A DNA stretch of 10,505 bases from Myxococcales bacterium (GTDB taxonomy: Bacteria > Myxococcota > Polyangia > Polyangiales > Polyangiaceae): NCBI GenBank assembly GCA_020430865.1, contig JAGQIY010001114.1:1-10505 (forward strand), given 5' to 3'. Positions 5,917 to 10,505 of this stretch are shown here, piece by piece (positions within the stretch are counted from its first letter, which is position 1; the number at the start of each line of letters is the position of its first letter). Position numbers and translations under genes: made by a program. The notes under the pieces were generated by a model, which was given only the letters and a program-made list of their open reading frames with translations, made no database searches and was not told where the DNA came from.

Positions 5917-8199
5917 GTGACGACGGCTCTCGGACAGCTCCGGCGACTCCCGGTTCTCGCGCTGTGCGCGCTGGCGGTCGCCTGCACGAGCTGTGACGAA
6001 GACGAGCCCGACTCGACCCTCACCCCCACCAGCTCGGGCGCCGTGGGGGGGGCAAGCTCGGACGCTCCACAGCCACGTCGCACGAGCCTGGTCAGCCTGC
6101 TCTCGCGCTGTGATCTGTATCATCGCGGCGCGTTCATCGACCTCGCCGGCAAGGACGTTCAGGCTCGGCGCGAGTTTGACATCGGTCCCTTCGTCGACAC
6201 GCAGTCCGTCGACCGCGAAGGTACCCAGGTCGCTCGTATCGACACCAAGAAGCTCGCCTACGACTTCTGGTTGGACGCCGACCTCGAGGAGCCCTTCGTA
6301 GAGCTACGGGGCGCGGCGGGGAGCGTGAGTCGGGCCGGGATCTACCTGGACGACCGCTATGTGGCGACGGTGAAGCTCGGCGAGGACATCGAGAACGTCC
6401 GCACCCGGAGCCTCGACACGACGATCGGCCCTGGCAGGCACACCGTCACCCTAAATCTACGCGGAAAATCTAGTCCGCAGGGCCGCATCGACGTGGACTG
6501 GATCCGTCTGGCTGCGACGGATGACATCAAGGCGACGTTCACCCCGCTGCGCGAGGAGGACATCGTGCGGGACATTGCCATCGACGGTGTCCCGCGGCAC
6601 GCGCTGACGCTGCCAGCGCCCAGCGCGGTGCGCTGTCCCCTCTGGGTGCCTTCGGGCGCGGCGTTCAACGTCAACCTCGGCTTCTGGGGGACGGGCAAGG
6701 GAGACGCGGAGCTGCGCTTGCTCGAGGACGGGAAGCAGCCCCTCGTGCTTCAGCGCCGCAAGCTCCACGGTGGCCCCGGCAGTTCCTGGACGCCGGTCCA
6801 CATCGACCTGAAGGACTACGCCGACCGTCTGGTGGCGATCGAGCTGCGAGCGGCGTCGGGAGTGGACTCCGGCCGGCTCGTCTTCGGCGACCCGGAGCTC
6901 CAGCTGGCTCCGGTGGAGGTCAAGCAGCACACGCCGACGACCAACACGGTGGTGCTGATCCTGCTATCGGGCATCGACAGACGGCGGGTCCCACCGTTCT
7001 CGCCCCCGCGGGACATGCCTGCTCTGGCAGAGCTGATGCGCGCCGGGGTGACCTACACGGGCTATCGGACCCCCACGACCGTGTCCTCGGCCGTGGTCGC
7101 CAGCGCGCTCACCGGGGTCTCACCCCGCGCCCATGGCTTGCAGGATCCGTACGGGAGTATCCCCGAGGATATGCGCTCGGTGGCTGAGGTGCTCAAGCAG
7201 GCGAGCGGGCGCACTGCGATGTTCACCGGGGTGCCGACCAGCTTCGCCGGCTTTGGCTTCGATCGTGGCTGGGATCGCTTCGAGGAGTACTCTCCGGTGA
7301 AGGATCTCCCTGCATCCGAGCCGCTCCTGAAGGCGAACGAGTGGCTCGAGAAGCAGCTCGACTCCAAGAGCCGTCGCTTGGTCGTCGCCCACCTTCGAGG
7401 GGGCCATCCGCCGTGGGATCTGACGACCGCAGAGGCGGGGCAGCTGCCACCCAGCGAGTACGGCGGACTGCTGCGGGCGCGGCGCGGGGCGATCATCCTG
7501 CACGACGTGCGAGCGAGGCGGCGCGCCAGCTCGCGTCGCCTGGCGTCGGAGGACTGGCAGCGGCTCCACGCGTTCCACGACGCGGCCTTGATCAAGCAGG
7601 ATGCGGAGCTCTCCAAGCTGCTTGCGATGTTGAAGAAGAAGGGTGCCTACGACGATGCGTTGATCATCGTCGCGGGAGATGTGCCCATGGGGGATCCGCC
7701 GGAGGTCCCCTTCGACCCCGCGCCTCCGCTGCGCGAGGATCGCCTGCTCGCGCCGCTCTACGTCAAATTTCCGCATGGAGAATTGTCTGGGTCTCAGGTC
7801 AGCTTGCCGACCACGGCCATGGACATCGCCACCACGATCCTGGCGGCGTTCGATCTGAAGCCAGCGCGGCGCCTGGACGGCATCGACTTGTATCAATCCG
7901 CGGTTGGCGTCGAGCCGCCCCTCGGTCGGCCCCTGGAGGCCAGCCTGGGCAACGACTACTCATCGCGTTGGGGCCTCCTGCTGCTCTCCGGGCGCCTCGG
8001 CCGCAAGCCGGAGCTGTGTGAGCTCGACGTGGACCCGGCGTGCGTCTCCGACGCCTTCGAGTCACGTCCAATCGCAGCGCGGGCCCTGTGGCGCGCGACG
8101 CACAAGCTCGAGCTGGAAGCTCGGCGAGTGGCGAAGACCGGCAGGCGGGCGAACCTGAGCCCCGACGAGACGGCGGCGCTCACGGTGTGGGGGTACTGA
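5917..8199 (+). CDS. lipoprotein with a degenerate sulfatase/alkaline-phosphatase-fold domain
   Basis: About 760 aa from the GTG at 5917. The N-terminus is a lipoprotein signal (LRRLPVLALCALAVAC) with probable lipidated Cys23 (Cys26 possible) and a short acidic/Ser spacer. Two beta-rich regions follow (about 65-203 and 213-335, no family named). The domain at 341-663 aligns by eye with sulfatases (PF00884 type): VVLILLSGI as the first strand, LTGVSPRAHG after the active-site loop, HPPW, IIVAGD, then LYVKFPHG and a LDGIDLY ending. The catalytic signature C/S-x-P-S-R before LTG reads S390-S-A-V-V394: Pro, Ser and Arg are lost. The first metal-binding Asp is Ser351, and the His of the usual SDHG is Val589, though Asp588 and the HPPW His remain. 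It is therefore probably a non-catalytic or divergent family member at the cell envelope. It lies 131 bases after the receiver-PEGA gene on the same strand and may share its transcript. Substrate unknown. Confidence 0.85.
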   Translation: MTTALGQLRRLPVLALCALAVACTSCDEDEPDSTLTPTSSGAVGGASSDAPQPRRTSLVSLLSRCDLYHRGAFIDLAGKDVQARREFDIGPFVDTQSVDREGTQVARIDTKKLAYDFWLDADLEEPFVELRGAAGSVSRAGIYLDDRYVATVKLGEDIENVRTRSLDTTIGPGRHTVTLNLRGKSSPQGRIDVDWIRLAATDDIKATFTPLREEDIVRDIAIDGVPRHALTLPAPSAVRCPLWVPSGAAFNVNLGFWGTGKGDAELRLLEDGKQPLVLQRRKLHGGPGSSWTPVHIDLKDYADRLVAIELRAASGVDSGRLVFGDPELQLAPVEVKQHTPTTNTVVLILLSGIDRRRVPPFSPPRDMPALAELMRAGVTYTGYRTPTTVSSAVVASALTGVSPRAHGLQDPYGSIPEDMRSVAEVLKQASGRTAMFTGVPTSFAGFGFDRGWDRFEEYSPVKDLPASEPLLKANEWLEKQLDSKSRRLVVAHLRGGHPPWDLTTAEAGQLPPSEYGGLLRARRGAIILHDVRARRRASSRRLASEDWQRLHAFHDAALIKQDAELSKLLAMLKKKGAYDDALIIVAGDVPMGDPPEVPFDPAPPLREDRLLAPLYVKFPHGELSGSQVSLPTTAMDIATTILAAFDLKPARRLDGIDLYQSAVGVEPPLGRPLEASLGNDYSSRWGLLLLSGRLGRKPELCELDVDPACVSDAFESRPIAARALWRATHKLELEARRVAKTGRRANLSPDETAALTVWGY

Positions 8200-8230
8200 G
8201 CCGGTTGGCGCCTCGGTGGTGACGCGACGG

Positions 8231-9580
8231 CTAGCCTGCCTGGTGCTCATCGGCGTCCAGAGGACGCGCGCGCAGGTCCCGCTGCGAGAGCCGGTTCTCG
8301 TGCGCCTTCCAGCGCCAGCCGAGGTCACCGATCAGTCGATAGAGGGCGTCCGGGAGCAGCGGTCGCGTGACCTCTTGCAGCGCGGCGTCGGGCACCACCT
8401 GGTTGCGGGCGAGGGCTGGCGCGGCGAGATCCAGGCCGCGCACGATGTGGGCGACCGGTCCGTGAGGTTCGCGCAGGCCTTCCTGTGGCTGAACCACGCC
8501 GCCGCCGCCGATCGGCAGCGCGCCACCGAAGGCATAGCCTGCGGCGTCGGCGAAGTGTCGGCCGATGCGCAGCGCAGTACGGTTCTGTTCAGGCTCGGGG
8601 AAGCCACAGTTCACGATCAGCACGAAGCGCGCTGGTTGGTTCCGCAGGGTACGAGCGTGGGCGATCAGCTCGAGAGCGTGGGTGGTGAGCGCCGGGAACG
8701 CATCGCAGTACAGTGGTGTCACCAGCACCAGGAGATCGTGATCGGCGATCGCCTTCGCGAGCTCTCGGGAGCGCGCGTTGTCATGAACGAATGCGGTGGC
8801 GTGATGAATGGTCGAGACCACGCCTTCGGCTTCGAGACGCGCGGCCAGGGAGCGCGCCAGCGCTTCGGAGGCACTGGTTCCTTTCACCTTTGGGCTCCCG
8901 ACCAGCAGGGCCGCCCGGCGCACGGACGTGGGCCCCAGCACACCCAGGTCCGGGGCCGCCATCGCGAGCAGGTCGGCGCGCAAGGGCGCTCGGGAGTGAA
9001 TGGTCTCGCCTGGTACCTTCGAGGAAGCCAGCATCGCTCGCAGTCGCGCTGACCACCCGGCTTCATCGTCCTTGTGCAGGACGACGCTGCCGAAGCGAGG
9101 GGAAAGAAAGTTCAGCGCGTTGGCTTCGGTCAGGTCGAAGAGGGTCTCTTCTTCTCGCGCGACGGGTTCCTGCGCCCAGCACACGCTGAACAGCGCCGGC
9201 TGCTTGGCATAACGAGCCTCGTGGTGCGTCAAGGAGGCGCGCTTGGTGAAGAACGGCTCGAGCAAGCAGATCAAGCGATCCAGCGCGCGCTTGACGGCGT
9301 AGCCATGAGCGCCGAACGCGAGCCGATCCAGAAAGATCAGCGCATCCGCGTCGTGCACTGCCCGAACGATCTCCTCTTCGGCGTCGCGTGCCCGGCACTT
9401 CCCGGGCGTCTTCAGCCAGCAGTCGAACTCCCCCTGGCAGAAGGCGAGCGCGGTGTTGTCGAGCTCGAACAGGCTCACCTCGTCGTAACCAGCGCTCTCC
9501 AGTTCCGCGAGGAGAGCCACCGAAACCGCCTTGAGCGGGCCATGATCATCCGGCAGAGCAGCAAGAACGACGGCTTTCAC
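8231..9580 (-). CDS. two-domain flavodoxin-fold (NADPH-dependent FMN reductase-like) protein
   Basis: A 449-aa protein made of two flavodoxin-like halves. Half 1 (about 1-140) starts KAVVLAALPDD and carries CQGEFDCWLKTPGKC (Cys48, Cys54, Cys62), the Cys-Trp motif of the NAD(P)H-dependent flavodoxin-family oxidoreductases, then KRALDRLI. Half 2 (about 220-360) starts RRAALLVGSPKVKGTSAS, an FMN-phosphate-binding-type loop (GSPK at 228-231), and continues with LLVLVTPLYCDAFPALTTHALELI, the usual second flavin loop. A region of about 80 residues with no recognised motif links them, and a C-terminal extension follows half 2. Such proteins reduce flavin, quinones or other small substrates with NAD(P)H in the cytoplasm; the substrate here is unknown. 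The start is the GTG at 9580, where the homologous beta-strand begins, with AGGTG seven bases upstream. A longer version from 9646 would add 22 residues with no family resemblance. It converges on the sulfatase-like gene with a 31-base gap. Confidence 0.85.
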   Translation of the reverse strand: MKAVVLAALPDDHGPLKAVSVALLAELESAGYDEVSLFELDNTALAFCQGEFDCWLKTPGKCRARDAEEEIVRAVHDADALIFLDRLAFGAHGYAVKRALDRLICLLEPFFTKRASLTHHEARYAKQPALFSVCWAQEPVAREEETLFDLTEANALNFLSPRFGSVVLHKDDEAGWSARLRAMLASSKVPGETIHSRAPLRADLLAMAAPDLGVLGPTSVRRAALLVGSPKVKGTSASEALARSLAARLEAEGVVSTIHHATAFVHDNARSRELAKAIADHDLLVLVTPLYCDAFPALTTHALELIAHARTLRNQPARFVLIVNCGFPEPEQNRTALRIGRHFADAAGYAFGGALPIGGGGVVQPQEGLREPHGPVAHIVRGLDLAAPALARNQVVPDAALQEVTRPLLPDALYRLIGDLGWRWKAHENRLSQRDLRARPLDADEHQAG

Positions 9581-9587
9581 GCTCCCG

Positions 9588-9592
9588 CACCT
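9588..9592 (-). promoter_or_regulatory. Shine-Dalgarno AGGTG fixing the GTG start at 9580
   Basis: On the minus strand AGGTG is followed by seven bases and then GTG at 9580-9578. This spacing is good and coincides with the start of the conserved KAVVLAALP strand, which favours this start over the in-frame ATG at 9646. Confidence 0.45.
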
Positions 9593-9693
9593 GCAGTTCG
9601 CGTGCCGGCGCGAGGTGCCTGCAACGGCGCTGGGAGAGCCATCCACGCGGTGGGGACGCGAAGGTTCTGCGCCGCGCGCGATTGAGGGCGACG

Positions 9694-9713
9694 AAAAGTC
9701 GAGTGTCCTCGAC
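9694..9713 (-). terminator. minus-strand hairpin plus T-tract, intrinsic-terminator-like
   Basis: Read on the minus strand, GTCGAG-GACA-CTCGAC forms a perfect 6-base-pair stem with a 4-base loop, immediately followed by TTTT. It lies 114-133 bases upstream of the minus-strand flavodoxin-fold gene and 82 bases upstream of the divergent lipoprotein gene. It could stop leftward transcription entering from the right, or act within the leader of the minus-strand gene. The stem is short, so this is a candidate only. Confidence 0.35.
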
Positions 9714-9794
9714 GTGGGCCACGGCGCCAGGGTCCGAGACTGACTGACCAGCGACGCGCCCGTCGGCGTCGGATCCGTGTAGGATGCCGCCGAT

Positions 9795-10505
9795 ATGCGA
9801 TTTGCCGCTCATGCCCTCTACGCCCTCTGCGCTCTCAGCTTGCTTGCCGCCTGCGACGGTGACGATGACAGCAAGAAGTCGGAAGGCACGGGGGCCAAGA
9901 CGGGCATGGGAGCCGGGGGAACTAGCAGCGGAGGCAACGGCGGCACGGGGGCGACGAGCGCCACCGGAGGTTCGGGCGGGACCTCGGCTGGAGCCGGCGG
10001 TGTTGGTGGCGATGCCGGATCCGCAGGCGGAGGCGCCGCGGGGTCGAGTGGAGCCAGCGGCAGCGCAGGTGCTGCGGGAGCGGGTGGAACCAGCGGCGGA
10101 AGTGGAGGAGCGAGCGGTAGCGCGGGCACCGGCGGCACGTCGGGTGGAGCTGGTGGCGCGTCGGGTGGAACCGGTGGCTCGGGCACCGGCGGGACCGGGG
10201 GCAGTCCGAGCTGCACCTGGCCAGGCTTGCCCGCGGGCGGCGTCACGCTGCCGGGCAACTCTCCCGAAGGCGTGGCCTTCAGCAAGGACTGCGCGTTGCT
10301 CGTCGTGGAGTCCGACACGGTGTATCGCATCGACTCCGGGAGTCCGAGCGTCGCGACGGCGTTCGCCACGGAAACAGGAGTCACGGATCTGCAGGACGTC
10401 GAGGTGGCGAGCGACGGCACGCTCTATGTCACCTCGCGTGGCGCGAACTCCGTCGTGCGCTTCGATGGCACCACGGGCGCGTTCATCGACACCTTCGCTA
10501 CGACG
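9795..10505 (+). CDS. partial lipoprotein with Gly-rich spacer and NHL-like beta-propeller (cut by the window end)
   Basis: 237 codons are visible with no stop before the window end. The protein starts MRFAAHALYALCALSLLAAC, a clear type II signal peptide with lipobox LAAC (lipidated Cys20), followed by DGDDDSKK. Asp at +2 would be an inner-membrane retention signal in E. coli; whether that applies here is unknown. Residues about 29-139 are a Gly/Ser/Ala/Thr spacer, of the kind common in myxobacterial surface lipoproteins. From about 140 the protein becomes globular: CTWPGLPAGG, then SPEGVAFSKDCALLVVESDTVYRID and LQDVEVASDGTLYVTSRGANSVVRFD read together as successive beta-propeller blades of the NHL/SMP-30-like type. 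The ATG at 9795 has AGGA at 9781-9784, ten bases upstream. It is transcribed divergently from the flavodoxin-fold gene. The ligand or target of the propeller cannot be told, and the remaining blades lie outside the window. Confidence 0.88.
   Translation, partial: MRFAAHALYALCALSLLAACDGDDDSKKSEGTGAKTGMGAGGTSSGGNGGTGATSATGGSGGTSAGAGGVGGDAGSAGGGAAGSSGASGSAGAAGAGGTSGGSGGASGSAGTGGTSGGAGGASGGTGGSGTGGTGGSPSCTWPGLPAGGVTLPGNSPEGVAFSKDCALLVVESDTVYRIDSGSPSVATAFATETGVTDLQDVEVASDGTLYVTSRGANSVVRFDGTTGAFIDTFATT
9879..10211 (+). repeat. low-complexity Gly/Ser/Ala/Thr-coding spacer with degenerate short repeats
   Basis: About 330 bases encode a spacer dominated by GG[TSA]SGG-like words. Most of it is irregular, but 10138-10157 and 10159-10178 are near-identical copies with a 21-base period (CGTCGGGTGGA followed by GCTGGTGGC or ACCGGTGGC). 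Both strands are free of stops in several frames here, which creates a spurious Pro/Ala-rich reading frame on the minus strand. Confidence 0.8.

Noticed and set aside
8216..9052. A 278-aa plus-strand open frame opposite the flavodoxin-fold gene
   Set aside because: The minus-strand frame holds GSPK, TPLY and the Cys-Trp motif; the plus-strand product has no motif and starts from a weak position just after another gene.
9818..10420. A 200-aa Pro/Ala-rich minus-strand open frame at the right edge
   Set aside because: It is the reverse complement of Gly-rich codons (GGC/GGT read as GCC/ACC/CCG). The plus strand has a lipobox signal peptide and propeller blades in one continuous frame.

Overview
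The window is very GC-rich and all its long genes use G/C-ending codons. It carries Gly/Ser/Ala-rich lipoproteins, a sulfatase-like lipoprotein and a very long response-regulator protein with a DUF4388/PATAN-type module. This combination points to a myxobacterium-like (Myxococcota, Polyangia-type) chromosome. That placement is inference from gene content and composition; no rRNA or other marker gene is present. I see no tRNA, rRNA, CRISPR array, insertion sequence or phage gene.

Layout. At the left, on +, is a complete beta-decarboxylating dehydrogenase of the 3-isopropylmalate dehydrogenase (LeuB) type (79-1149). After 109 bases with two small inverted repeats comes the largest gene (1259-5785, 1508 aa). 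It encodes an HPt-like segment, a degenerate receiver, a canonical receiver, a DUF4388-like domain, a roughly 650-residue acidic/Ala/Pro/Ser linker with two in-frame minisatellites, one membrane helix and a C-terminal PEGA-like domain. Then, still on +, comes a lipoprotein with an alkaline-phosphatase/sulfatase-type domain whose active-site residues are largely replaced (5917-8199). Converging on it with only a 31-base gap is a minus-strand two-domain flavodoxin-fold protein (8231-9580). A 214-base divergent intergenic region follows. The window ends inside a + strand lipoprotein with a Gly-rich spacer and the first blades of an NHL-like beta-propeller (9795 to the edge, incomplete).

How the genes may work together. 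The dehydrogenase and the flavodoxin-fold protein look like independent metabolic or redox genes. The long receiver protein and the sulfatase-like lipoprotein are co-directional with a 131-base gap, and both place domains outside the inner membrane, so a shared envelope role is possible but unproven. The features most worth follow-up are three. First, the receiver/PATAN module is covalently tied across the membrane to a PEGA domain through a repeat-expanding linker. Second, the sulfatase fold has lost its catalytic signature. Third, the two halves of the flavodoxin-fold protein keep complementary parts of the ancestral motifs. I do not see a clear defence system or mobile system here.
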